From NCBI RefSeq assembly GCF_008642295.1, contig NZ_CP029190.1, positions 4,571,501-4,635,500 on the forward strand: a DNA stretch of 64,000 bases, read 5' to 3'. Numbering within the stretch: the stretch's first letter is position 1; every line of letters starts with the position of its first letter. Below, one piece after another: positions 33,707 through 42,217 of the stretch. Position numbers and translations under genes: made by a program. Below the pieces are notes generated by a model, which saw only the letters and a program-made list of their open reading frames with translations, was not told the origin of the DNA and ran no database searches. This stretch comes from Streptomyces venezuelae. Its GTDB lineage: Bacteria > Actinomycetota > Actinomycetes > Streptomycetales > Streptomycetaceae.

Positions 33707-36142
33707 ATGCGCACCCCGAACCGACGGGCGCGGCGAGGACGGCGCCGCGCCGCCCTGCTCGCCGTCGGGGCGATGGCCGGGGGCCTGCTGCTGACCGCAC
33801 CGCAGCAGGCCACGGCCGGTCCGCCCAATCTGCTCACCAACCCCGGCTTCGAGACCGCCGGCCCCGCCGGCTCCGACATGCCCTCCTGCTGGTCGAAGTC
33901 CGGCTGGGGCAACAACGACTTCACCTTCAGCACCGTCGCCGACGCCCACTCCGGCACCAAGGCGATGCGGGTGGCGCTGACCCGACGGGTGGACGGCGAC
34001 CGGAAGGCACTGGTCACCGAGAACACGGCCTGTGCGCCGGCGGTCGTCCCGGGCAGGCAGTACGACCTGTCGACCTGGTACAAGTCCACCACCCCGGACG
34101 TGTCGGTGACCGTCTTCCGGCGGGATGCCGGCACCGGGGCCTGGCACTACTGGACCGATCTGCAGAATCCGCCGGTGAGTGCCGGGTGGTCGCGTGCCGA
34201 GGTCCGGACCCCGGTGGTGCCGCCCAACACCGACAAGATCGCGTGGGGGCTGTCGGTGTACGGGGTGGGCACGCTCACCACCGACGACTACACGATGGAG
34301 GAGGTCGGGGTCACCGCGCCCCCGCCCGCCTGCACCGGGACCGCGGAGGAGTGCGCGAAGGGCAAGTGGGAGGTGATTCCGGCCAAGAACCCGACCCGGT
34401 CCATGCACGCCGTCGTGCTGAAGAACGGCAAGGTGCTGCTGATCGCCGGCTCCGGGAACGACATCGCGCAGTTCAACGCGGGCACCTTCACCTCAGCCGT
34501 GTACGACCCGGCGAACGGCTCGTTCAAGTCCATCCCCACCCCGGTGGACATGTTCTGCGCCGGCCATGTGCAGCTGTCCGACGGCCGGGTGCTGGTGATG
34601 AGCGGCAACAAGGGCTATCCGTCGGCCGACGGCACGATCGGCTACCAGGGCCTGAAGGACAGTTACGTCTTCGACCCGGTAACCGAGAAGTACACCAGGA
34701 CCAACGACATGAACGGCGGGCACTGGTACCCGTCGGCGACGATCCTCGGCAACGGTGACGTGATCTCCTTCGGCGGTCTGAAGGAGGACTCCACGGGCAA
34801 TGTGACGGCGGAGAAGTTCTCGGCGGCGCAGCACAAATGGCTGCCGATGGGCGAGGTCAACCAGACCTGGTCGTACTGGGGCCTGTACCCGTCGATGATC
34901 CTGATGCAGGACGGGCGGCTGTTCTACTCGGGCAGCCACACCTTCGGCAACGGCACCCCGGGCACCGGCGCCTCGGTCTACGACTACGACGCGAACACCA
35001 TCACCGACGTGCCGGGCCTGCGGAACAAGGACCAGCGCGACGAATCGGCGAGCGTGCTGCTGCCCCCGGCCCAGGACCAGCGGGTGCTGACCATCGGCGG
35101 CGGCAACAACGAGACCAACCCGGCGGCGAACCGGCTCACCGACATCATCGACCTCAAGCAGCCGAGCCCCGCCTACACGGCCGGCCCGGACCTGCCGCAG
35201 GGCCTGGTCGACCAGGGCGCGGGCAAGCGTCCGCAGACCGGGGCCGAGGGGAAGATGTACGTCTCGGCGGTGCTGCTGCCGGACGGCAAGGTGCTGGAGA
35301 CCGGCGGCGCACTGCACGACCGGGCCGACCCGGTGTTCGAGGCCTCGTTCTTCGACCCGGCCACCAACACGTACCAGCCGGGCCTGGCCACCGACCCGGT
35401 GCCGCGGACGTACCACTCGGCGTCCTTCCTGATGCCCGACGGCCGGGTGATGTCGGTCGGCGACAACCCGGGCAACGGCACGTACAACCACAACGTGTCG
35501 GTCTACACCCCGCCCTATCTGTTCAAGGGCCCCCGGCCGCAGATCACCTCGGTGATCGACACGCAGTGGGTGTACGGGGACACGCAGCGGATCACCGTCA
35601 ACCGGCCCATCGCCAAGGCGGAGCTGATCCGGCCGGCCGCCGTCACCCACTCCTCGGACCCGAACCAGCGGTTTGTGGACCTGCCGCTGACGGTGGTCAA
35701 CGACACGACGGTGGACCTGAACGTGACCAGCAACCCGAACCTGGCACCGCCCGGCTGGTACATGCTGTTCGCGGTGGATGCCAATGGCGTGCCCTCGATC
35801 GCGCAGTGGGTGCACGTGGGCGGGGCGCCGGCGCTGGCGGCCTTCTCGGGCGAGCGGCAGCCGGCGGCGCACGAGCACGGCTTCGCGGACCGGCTGGGCC
35901 CGGCGAAGAAGAACCCGGCGAAGCGGGACTCGGTCCCGGTCAGCCCGAGGATCGCGGGCTGCGACCGGCACTACGGCACGGCCACGGTGTGCGTGCCGAC
36001 GGTCTTCCCGGCGGAGGTGAAGAGCACGTCGAAGGCGCGGTGCGACTGGCTGGCCGCGCACAAGTATCCGAAGCGGATGAAGGTCAACGGCAGCGACCCG
36101 CTGCGGCTCGATCCGGACTGCAACGGGTTCGCCTGTGATTAG
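33707..36142 (+). CDS. Secreted galactose oxidase-like copper-radical oxidase with Excalibur domain
   Basis: An 811-residue exported protein. An Arg-rich signal peptide (RRARRGRRR then ALLAVGAMAGGLLLT) leads to a carbohydrate-binding-like module (about 40-205), a seven-bladed kelch oxidase domain and a DUF1929 C-terminal domain. All copper/radical ligands of the family can be placed: C284 (FCAGH) and Y341 (HWYPS) for the Cys-Tyr cofactor, Y569-H570 (RTYHS) and H703 (QWVHV). A linker leads to an Excalibur-like Ca-binding tail (RLDPDCNGFACD). It would oxidise alcohols or aldehydes on a glycan outside the cell, giving peroxide. It resembles GlxA of Streptomyces, but its glycosyltransferase partners differ from CslA. 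Confidence 0.9.
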   Translation: MRTPNRRARRGRRRAALLAVGAMAGGLLLTAPQQATAGPPNLLTNPGFETAGPAGSDMPSCWSKSGWGNNDFTFSTVADAHSGTKAMRVALTRRVDGDRKALVTENTACAPAVVPGRQYDLSTWYKSTTPDVSVTVFRRDAGTGAWHYWTDLQNPPVSAGWSRAEVRTPVVPPNTDKIAWGLSVYGVGTLTTDDYTMEEVGVTAPPPACTGTAEECAKGKWEVIPAKNPTRSMHAVVLKNGKVLLIAGSGNDIAQFNAGTFTSAVYDPANGSFKSIPTPVDMFCAGHVQLSDGRVLVMSGNKGYPSADGTIGYQGLKDSYVFDPVTEKYTRTNDMNGGHWYPSATILGNGDVISFGGLKEDSTGNVTAEKFSAAQHKWLPMGEVNQTWSYWGLYPSMILMQDGRLFYSGSHTFGNGTPGTGASVYDYDANTITDVPGLRNKDQRDESASVLLPPAQDQRVLTIGGGNNETNPAANRLTDIIDLKQPSPAYTAGPDLPQGLVDQGAGKRPQTGAEGKMYVSAVLLPDGKVLETGGALHDRADPVFEASFFDPATNTYQPGLATDPVPRTYHSASFLMPDGRVMSVGDNPGNGTYNHNVSVYTPPYLFKGPRPQITSVIDTQWVYGDTQRITVNRPIAKAELIRPAAVTHSSDPNQRFVDLPLTVVNDTTVDLNVTSNPNLAPPGWYMLFAVDANGVPSIAQWVHVGGAPALAAFSGERQPAAHEHGFADRLGPAKKNPAKRDSVPVSPRIAGCDRHYGTATVCVPTVFPAEVKSTSKARCDWLAAHKYPKRMKVNGSDPLRLDPDCNGFACD

Positions 36143-36164
36143 CCCCGCCTGGTGATCCCTGCCG

Positions 36165-36872
36165 TCAGGCGATGCAGGTCAGGTTGAAGTTGGACTGGTT
36201 CGATGTCTCGCTTTCGCCCTCGATCACGACCTGCGCGAATCCGATCAGCTTGTCACCGGGGGCCGCTCCGGGGTCGGGGGTGTAGGTGAAGATGGGGATC
36301 GACTTGGTGCCGGCCGTCGGGAAGTTGAGGGTCAGCACACCGGACTTGGCTCCGTCGCTGCGGACCCAGCGGTACTTCACGTCGCCGGCGGTCGAGGTCG
36401 TGATCTCGCCGCTGGCGTTCATCTTGAAGCCGGGGCACTTCACGTTGCCGGACCGGATGGCGACCACCGCGTTGACGTCCGAGACGTTCGCCCTCTTCCC
36501 CTGGGCCTGGCCGGGCCCCGGCACCGAGCTGCACCTGACGTTGGCCGCGTTCCGCCGGTCCTCCCGGACCCGGTAGTTACCGTGCTTGACGTCCTCGTCG
36601 GTGAATCTGCCGTTGGACGCGACCCGGACGGTCTCGGACCCCCTGGGTCCGGAGATCACCACTTTGCTGCTGCGGGGCCAGCCGGACAGTTTCAGGTCGA
36701 AGGTCTGCCGGTTGTTCGCAGCGAGGTCGCCCTTGACCAGCGCACAGGTTCCGGTGGGGGCCGCGGCCACGGCCGTGGCCTCCCCGGTGGCGGCTGCCGC
36801 CGCGACCGGACCGAGGGCGAGCGCCGAGGCGGTGAGGGATGCGAGCAGTGCGATGCGGTGATGCCTGTTCAT
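36165..36872 (-). CDS. Secreted protein of unknown function
   Basis: A 235-residue protein with a signal peptide (RHHRIALLASLTASALALGPVAAAAATG) and no membrane segment after it. The mature part is beta-rich, with three Cys (CALVKG, NVRCSS, NVKCPG and NLTCIA give four) and an Arg/Asn-rich middle. The last third (VKYRWVRSDGAKSGVLTLNF) looks like an immunoglobulin-like strand set. No family recognised. It converges on the oxidase gene with a 22-bp gap. Confidence 0.7.
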   Translation of the reverse strand: MNRHHRIALLASLTASALALGPVAAAAATGEATAVAAAPTGTCALVKGDLAANNRQTFDLKLSGWPRSSKVVISGPRGSETVRVASNGRFTDEDVKHGNYRVREDRRNAANVRCSSVPGPGQAQGKRANVSDVNAVVAIRSGNVKCPGFKMNASGEITTSTAGDVKYRWVRSDGAKSGVLTLNFPTAGTKSIPIFTYTPDPGAAPGDKLIGFAQVVIEGESETSNQSNFNLTCIA

Positions 36873-37038
36873 GTGTCTTCCTTCGGTGTCTGCGGAGACC
36901 GGAAGGGTGACGAAGAGTCAGGGCCACGGTCACGGCCCTGGTGGACCGCCGGGCGACTCCCTCGATTCCGACGATACGCCGGTGCCCCGGACCCCGCTCG
37001 CGGGGGCCGGGGCACCGTGCGTCCAGGCGTCCGGATGT

Positions 37039-37689
37039 TCAGGCGTGGCTGTACGCCGCCAGCGAGATCCCCACGTAGTGGGTGACGAAGGCGACCAGGG
37101 TCAGGGAGTGGAAGACCTCGTGGAACCCGAAGAAGCGGGGGGAGGGGTCGGGCCGCTTCATTCCGTAGATGACCCCGCCCGCGCTGTAGAGCAGCCCGCC
37201 GACGATCACCAGCACCAGCACGGCGATGCCGCCGGTCCGCATGAAGTCGGGCAGGAAGAACACCGCGGCCCAGCCCATGGCGATGTAGCAGGGGGTGTAG
37301 AGCCAGCGCGGGGCGCCGACCCAGAAGACCCGGAAGGCGATCCCGGCCGCGGCGGCCAGCCAGACCGCCCAGAGCAGGGTGCGCCCGGTGGAGGGCGGCA
37401 GCAGCAGCACGGTCAGCGGCGTGTAGGTGCCGGCGATTATGAGGAAGATGTTGGCGTGGTCGAGCCGTCGCAGGATGGCTTCGCCGCGCGGACCCCAGGT
37501 GCCCCGGTGGTAGAGGGCGCTCACCCCGAACAGCAGGCATGCGGTGAGGGCGTACACCCCGCACGCGATCCGCGCACCGGTCGAGTCGGTGAACGCCATC
37601 AACACCAGTCCGGCGACGACCACGGCGGGAAACATCCCGGCGTGCAGCCAGCCGCGCATCATCGGCTTGGCGAGGGCTTCTGCAGTCAT
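37039..37689 (-). CDS. Hemolysin III family (TrhA/PAQR-like) membrane protein
   Basis: A 216-residue seven-helix protein with the family zinc-site pattern: SALYHRGTWG, LDHANIFLIIAGTYTP and the late FHEVFHSLTLVAFVTHYVG. In bacteria the family is linked to membrane lipid homeostasis; direct haemolysis is doubtful. I start at the ATG at 37689. TAGCAT lies 7 nt upstream, so the mRNA may be leaderless; an in-frame ATG three codons upstream is possible. A perfect inverted repeat lies 13 bp upstream. Confidence 0.87.
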   Translation of the reverse strand: MTAEALAKPMMRGWLHAGMFPAVVVAGLVLMAFTDSTGARIACGVYALTACLLFGVSALYHRGTWGPRGEAILRRLDHANIFLIIAGTYTPLTVLLLPPSTGRTLLWAVWLAAAAGIAFRVFWVGAPRWLYTPCYIAMGWAAVFFLPDFMRTGGIAVLVLVIVGGLLYSAGGVIYGMKRPDPSPRFFGFHEVFHSLTLVAFVTHYVGISLAAYSHA

Positions 37690-37701
37690 GCCGCACATGC
37701 T

Positions 37702-37719
37702 ACCTACGGGTCCGTAGGT
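37702..37719. promoter_or_regulatory. Operator-like inverted repeat upstream of the hemolysin III gene
   Basis: acctacgg (37702-37709) and ccgtaggt (37712-37719) form a perfect palindrome with a 2-bp centre. It overlaps the -10/-35 region of the hemolysin III gene. Its form is typical of TetR-family operators. No TetR gene is adjacent. Confidence 0.55.
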
Positions 37720-37927
37720 TTCCGGCAGCCCGTATATCGCGTCGATCTTGTGCTTTACCGAAGATTGAATCGAGTGGCGATGCTCACGTGAGAGGCCCCC
37801 TGGACATATGCGCACATCCACCGGATGATCAGATGAGTGCGGTCGGCACCGGATGAGCGGAGCGCGAAGCGTCCGGGTCGCAGCCCCCACGGGGCATACC
37901 CAAAAAACCCCTCGACAAGGAGCAATC

Positions 37928-39751
37928 GTGGCGCGCGACAACGCGGCTCCCACCACCGTCCCGACGAAGCACCAGGAACTGATCACCTGGGTGACCGAGA
38001 TCGCAGCGATCACCCAGCCCGACCGGATCGTCTGGTGCGACGGTTCCGAGGCCGAGTACGAGCGCCTGTGCGGGGAGCTCGTCGCGAAGGGCACCTTCAG
38101 GAAGCTCGACCCGGTCAAGCGCCCGAACTCGTACTACGCCGCCTCCGACCCCTCCGACGTCGCGCGCGTCGAGGACCGGACCTTCATCTGCTCCGAGAAG
38201 GAAGAGGACGCGGGCCCGACCAACCACTGGAAGGCCCCGGCGGAGATGAAGGACATCTTCACGGGTGAGCAGGGCATCTTCCGCGGTTCCATGAAGGGCC
38301 GGACGATGTACGTCGTCCCGTTCTGCATGGGCCCCCTCGGCTCCGACCTCTCCGCGATCGGCGTCGAGATCACCGACTCCGCCTACGTCGCGGTCGCCAT
38401 GCGCACCATGACCCGCATGGGACAGGCCGTCCTCGACGAGCTCGGCACCGACGGCTTCTTCGTCAAGGCCGTCCACACCCTCGGCGCTCCGCTCGCCGAG
38501 GGCGAGGCCGACGTCCCGTGGCCGTGCAACACCACCAAGTACATCTCGCACTTCCCGGAGACCCGCGAGATCTGGTCCTTCGGCTCCGGCTACGGCGGCA
38601 ACGCCCTGCTCGGCAAGAAGTGCTACGCGCTCCGCATCGCCTCGGTCATGGCCCGCGACGAGGGCTGGCTCGCCGAGCACATGCTGATCCTCAAGCTCAC
38701 CCCGCCGCAGGGTGAGCCCCGCTATGTCGCCGCCGCGTTCCCGTCCGCCTGTGGCAAGACCAACCTCGCCATGCTGGAGCCCACGATCCCCGGCTGGACG
38801 GTCGAGACCATCGGCGACGACATCGCCTGGATGCGCTTCGGCGAGGACGGCCGCCTCTACGCGATCAACCCCGAGGCCGGCTTCTTCGGCGTCGCCCCCG
38901 GCACCGGCGAGCACACCAACGCCAACGCCATGAAGACGATGTACGCCAACACCGTCTTCACCAACGTCGCGCTCACCGACGACGGCGACGTGTGGTGGGA
39001 GGGCATGACCGAGGAGGCGCCCGCCCACCTCATCGACTGGAAGGGCAACGACTGGACCCCGGAGTCCTCGACCCCGGCGGCCCACCCCAACGCCCGCTTC
39101 GCCGTCCCGGCCTCGCAGTGCCCGACGATCGCCCCCGAGTGGGAGGACCCCAAGGGCGTCCCGATCTCCGCGATCCTCTTCGGTGGCCGCCGCGCCTCCG
39201 CCGTCCCGCTGGTCACCGAGTCCTTCGACTGGAACCACGGCGTCTTCATCGGCTCGAACATCGCCTCCGAGAAGACCGCCGCCGCCGAGGGCAAGGTCGG
39301 CGAGCTGCGCCGCGACCCCTTCGCCATGCTGCCGTTCTGCGGCTACAACATGGGCGACTACATGGCGCACTGGGTCAAGGTCGCCGCCGACAAGGACCAG
39401 GCCAAGCTCCCGAAGATCTACTACGTGAACTGGTTCCGCAAGAACGACGCGGGCAAGTTCGTGTGGCCGGGCTTCGGCGAGAACAGCCGCGTCCTGAAGT
39501 GGATCGTCGGCCGCCTCGACGGCACCGCCGAGGGCGTCGAGACCCCCATCGGCATCCTGCCCTCCAAGGAGTCCCTGGACCTCGAAGGCCTGGACCTCCC
39601 GGCCGAGGACCTCGACTTCCTCCTCACCGTCGACAAGGAGGTCTGGCGTGAGGAGGCCGCCCTGGTCCCCGAGCACCTGAACACCTACGGCGACCACACT
39701 CCGAAGGAGCTGTGGGACCAGTACCACGCGCTGGTGGAGCGGCTCGGCTGA
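37928..39751 (+). CDS. pckA: Phosphoenolpyruvate carboxykinase (GTP)
   Basis: A 607-residue enzyme that converts oxaloacetate and GTP to phosphoenolpyruvate, CO2 and GDP, linking the citric acid cycle to gluconeogenesis. Hallmarks: substrate loop [36 protein letters not shown], the kinase loop [12 protein letters not shown] and [21 protein letters not shown]. This is the GTP type, not the ATP type. The start is a GTG with AAGGAG 5 nt upstream. Its codon use is strongly biased to C/G, as in a well-expressed gene. Two hairpin repeats follow. Confidence 0.95.
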   Translation: MARDNAAPTTVPTKHQELITWVTEIAAITQPDRIVWCDGSEAEYERLCGELVAKGTFRKLDPVKRPNSYYAASDPSDVARVEDRTFICSEKEEDAGPTNHWKAPAEMKDIFTGEQGIFRGSMKGRTMYVVPFCMGPLGSDLSAIGVEITDSAYVAVAMRTMTRMGQAVLDELGTDGFFVKAVHTLGAPLAEGEADVPWPCNTTKYISHFPETREIWSFGSGYGGNALLGKKCYALRIASVMARDEGWLAEHMLILKLTPPQGEPRYVAAAFPSACGKTNLAMLEPTIPGWTVETIGDDIAWMRFGEDGRLYAINPEAGFFGVAPGTGEHTNANAMKTMYANTVFTNVALTDDGDVWWEGMTEEAPAHLIDWKGNDWTPESSTPAAHPNARFAVPASQCPTIAPEWEDPKGVPISAILFGGRRASAVPLVTESFDWNHGVFIGSNIASEKTAAAEGKVGELRRDPFAMLPFCGYNMGDYMAHWVKVAADKDQAKLPKIYYVNWFRKNDAGKFVWPGFGENSRVLKWIVGRLDGTAEGVETPIGILPSKESLDLEGLDLPAEDLDFLLTVDKEVWREEAALVPEHLNTYGDHTPKELWDQYHALVERLG

Positions 39752-39782
39752 CCGAGCCGCGCCGAAGCGGCGCGCATTGAAC

Positions 39783-39845
39783 GTGGGAGCCCCCGACCAA
39801 GCGGCGTCCCACCGCTGTGGGAGCCCCCGACCAAGCGGCGCCCAC
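39783..39845. repeat. Two 24-bp direct repeats forming tandem hairpins after pckA
   Basis: A 24-bp block (starting gtgggagccccc) is present at 39783-39806 and again at 39817-39840. Each copy begins gtggg(a) and is followed by its complement ((t)cccac), so each can fold into a stem-loop. They lie between the convergent pckA and the next gene and probably act as the terminator pair. Confidence 0.65.
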
Positions 39846-39861
39846 CGCAGCACCCGGCCCG

Positions 39862-40491
39862 TCAGGAGCGTCCTCGTTCCTCCAGATAGGTCGTGTGCGT
39901 CTGCTGACGGCGGGTCTCCACCTCGTGGAGGCCCGCCGTCAGGCGTTCCGCCTCGTCGAACAGCGCCGACAGCTGCCGCTCCAGATGCCGCTCCGGCGGC
40001 ACCGTCCCGGGCTGCAGCCGGTTCCACCAGCGGGCCCGGTTGTACGTGTCCACCGACTCCGGCACATCGGTGCGCACCGCCCGCGACAGCACATGCACCG
40101 ACTCCGGATCGGCCGCCAGGACATCGGCCACCCAGCCCGGATCGAGCAGCCGCTCGTACAGCTCCAGCAGCTCGGTCAGCTTCCCGCCGGCCGCCGGCGG
40201 CAGCTCCACCTCCGCCAGGTACTCCCGCAGCCGCAGGAAGTCCTCCCGCAGCACGCCCAGCTGCTCGCTCGGATCGAACTCCGGCGGCGTGACCCGCTCC
40301 GGCGGGGCGATCAGCGCGCCCGCCGCGTACAGCCCGGCGACCACCAGCGGCCACAGGCCGCCCGCCACCCCGGTGAGGGCCAGACCCACCCCCACCACCC
40401 CGCCGGCACTGCCCGCCAGGTTCTTCTTCGACTCCAGGTACCCCAGGGACAGGGCTGTGATGCTTCCGCTTCTGCGTCTACTGGTAGCCAC
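39862..40491 (-). CDS. Membrane protein of unknown function, last gene of the TelA operon
   Basis: A 209-residue protein. After LGYLESKKN come two membrane segments (GGVVGVGLALTGVAGGLWPLVVAGLYAAGALI) and a long helical C-terminal domain with charged coiled-coil character (LREYLAEVELPPAAGGKLTELLELYERL). The start is the GTG at 40491 with GAGGAG upstream, overlapping the end of the VWA gene by 14 nt. It is part of the operon 44538 to 39862 and so probably works with TelA. Confidence 0.72.
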   Translation of the reverse strand: MATSRRRSGSITALSLGYLESKKNLAGSAGGVVGVGLALTGVAGGLWPLVVAGLYAAGALIAPPERVTPPEFDPSEQLGVLREDFLRLREYLAEVELPPAAGGKLTELLELYERLLDPGWVADVLAADPESVHVLSRAVRTDVPESVDTYNRARWWNRLQPGTVPPERHLERQLSALFDEAERLTAGLHEVETRRQQTHTTYLEERGRS

Positions 40492-42217
40492 GGATCTCCT
40501 CGAAGGCCCCGTCCAGGGAGCCCTTCCCGTCGGTGGCGTCGAAGAGACGCCCACCGGTCAGCTCGGTGATGTGCGACAGCTCCTTGCGGTCCGAGTCCCC
40601 GAACAGCACCGCGAACACCGGGGTCGTCCGCTGCGCCTCGGGCAGCTTGGCGTAGAACGAGTCGAAGTGCCCGGCGTCCACCCCCTCGGTGTTCTTGCCG
40701 TCCGTCATCAGCACGATCGAGGTGAACGCGTCGGCGGAACCCTTCCCCAGGTGCTGGTACGCCGCCTCCAGGCTGCTGTAGACAGCCGTACCCCCCTGCG
40801 GGGTCAGGGAGTCCACATCCGCGCGGACGGCACCCAGGGCGGCCTCGGGATTGCCCGGCTCCACCACATGGGTCCGTACCTTCTTCACCCCGGACCCGAA
40901 CGGCAGCAGGGTCACCTCCTCCCGGTCCCGGAACCGCTGCCCCGGACCCGAACTCCCGCTCCCGGTCAGATCGGTGAGCGCCTTCTTCAGCTTCCCGATC
41001 CGGTCCCCCTCGGCCATCGACCCGGAGGTGTCCAGTACGTACACCGTGCGGGTCGGGCGGCGCAGCTCGTTCTCGTACGAGGACAGCAGCCCGTCGGCGA
41101 CGGCCGGCGTGCCCGGGAACGGCAGCTCGCGGCGCGGCTCCCCGGCCAGACCCGGCGCGGGCACGACCCCGGGGGTGACCGGACGCCGGAAGGTCCGGTC
41201 CGTGATGGCCTGCTGGGCCGCCGTACCGCGCAGGTACTCGGTGAGCACCCGCCCGGACTCGCGGGCCCCGGCCGGGGCCGAGGTGAGCAGGGTCAGCGGA
41301 TAGTCGGCGGTGACCACCCCGTCCCGCGGCCGGACCACGGTCAGACCGGTCCCGCTGTCCCGGTTCATCGACAGCAGCACGGACTCGTAGTTGACCAGCG
41401 CGTCCACGTCCTTCCGCCCCAGATAGGCGGCGGCCAGCCAGCCGGAGGAACCGGAGGTCAGCTTCTGCCCGGCGAAGAACTCCTTCAGCTGCGGGGTCAC
41501 CCGCTTCACGTCCTCGCCGGTGAGCGCGCCCTGCGCACCGGACAGGCCGGAGGCGACCGAGACCAGGGCGGAGAAACCGGAGTTGGACCGCACCGGGTCC
41601 GTCATCCCGTACGTGAGCTTGCCGGCGCCGACGGCCTGGTGCACGGCGGACCAGGTGACCTCCTCCGGCTTCCAGCCGAGCCGCGCCAGCGCCTCCGGCT
41701 TCAGGCCGAGCGCGACCGGGGACGACATCAGCGGGGTTTCGGAGCTGAGCTTCCCGGCGGCCCCGGGCCGCAGCCGCAGGTAGTCGTTGGAGGACAGCCA
41801 GATGGCGTCGTACTTCCCGTCGGCCGCCCCGGACGCCACCTGTTCGACGGCGTCCAGCGTCCCCGTCCAGGTCGGCTCCACCCGGACCCCGGTCGCCGCC
41901 CGCGCCTGCTCCAGCAGCGGCTCCATGTCGCCGAGCTCACTGGACGCCAGGACGCGCAGCGTGCCGTCCTTGTACGCGGTGCTGCTCGGCTTCTGCGAGG
42001 GCCTGCCCGGCTCGTCGGAGCCGGAGGTGCACCCGGCGGTGGCGGTGAGTACGAGCGCCACCGCCCCGATGGCCACCCGCCCGCGTCGGACCACCCGGGG
42101 CGCAGCCCCGAAGGGGGTCCGGGGCGCAGCCCCGGTTTCGGGATGGGGGTCCCCCCAGCGAAGCGAGGGGGAGGGCGGGGTGGGGAAACATGCCCCGCGC
42201 AGCGGCCACGGCCTCAC
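40478..42217 (-). CDS. Substrate-binding-like lipoprotein with C-terminal VWA domain
   Basis: A 579-residue protein. The lipobox ATAGC precedes a periplasmic-binding fold (TLRVLASSELGDMEPLL ... DAIWLSSNDYLRL ... GMTDPVRSNSGFSALVS). The last ~190 residues are a von Willebrand A domain with the MIDAS motif DTSGSMAEG, VYSSLEAAY and IVLMTDGKNTEG. The GTG at 42217 overlaps the TelA stop (GTGA) and has a GAGGGGGG behind it, but it puts about 60 residues before the lipid Cys. A GTG at 42094 would give a 22-residue lipoprotein signal but has no ribosome-binding site. The extra stretch is encoded by an intergenic-type hairpin repeat. Confidence 0.8.
   Translation of the reverse strand: MRPWPLRGACFPTPPSPSLRWGDPHPETGAAPRTPFGAAPRVVRRGRVAIGAVALVLTATAGCTSGSDEPGRPSQKPSSTAYKDGTLRVLASSELGDMEPLLEQARAATGVRVEPTWTGTLDAVEQVASGAADGKYDAIWLSSNDYLRLRPGAAGKLSSETPLMSSPVALGLKPEALARLGWKPEEVTWSAVHQAVGAGKLTYGMTDPVRSNSGFSALVSVASGLSGAQGALTGEDVKRVTPQLKEFFAGQKLTSGSSGWLAAAYLGRKDVDALVNYESVLLSMNRDSGTGLTVVRPRDGVVTADYPLTLLTSAPAGARESGRVLTEYLRGTAAQQAITDRTFRRPVTPGVVPAPGLAGEPRRELPFPGTPAVADGLLSSYENELRRPTRTVYVLDTSGSMAEGDRIGKLKKALTDLTGSGSSGPGQRFRDREEVTLLPFGSGVKKVRTHVVEPGNPEAALGAVRADVDSLTPQGGTAVYSSLEAAYQHLGKGSADAFTSIVLMTDGKNTEGVDAGHFDSFYAKLPEAQRTTPVFAVLFGDSDRKELSHITELTGGRLFDATDGKGSLDGAFEEIRGYQ

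Noticed and set aside
33707..36142. Assigning glxA to the copper-radical oxidase
   Set aside because: The residues fit the family, but the neighbouring cslA that defines the glxA locus is missing and other galactose oxidase-like paralogues exist, so the symbol was withheld.
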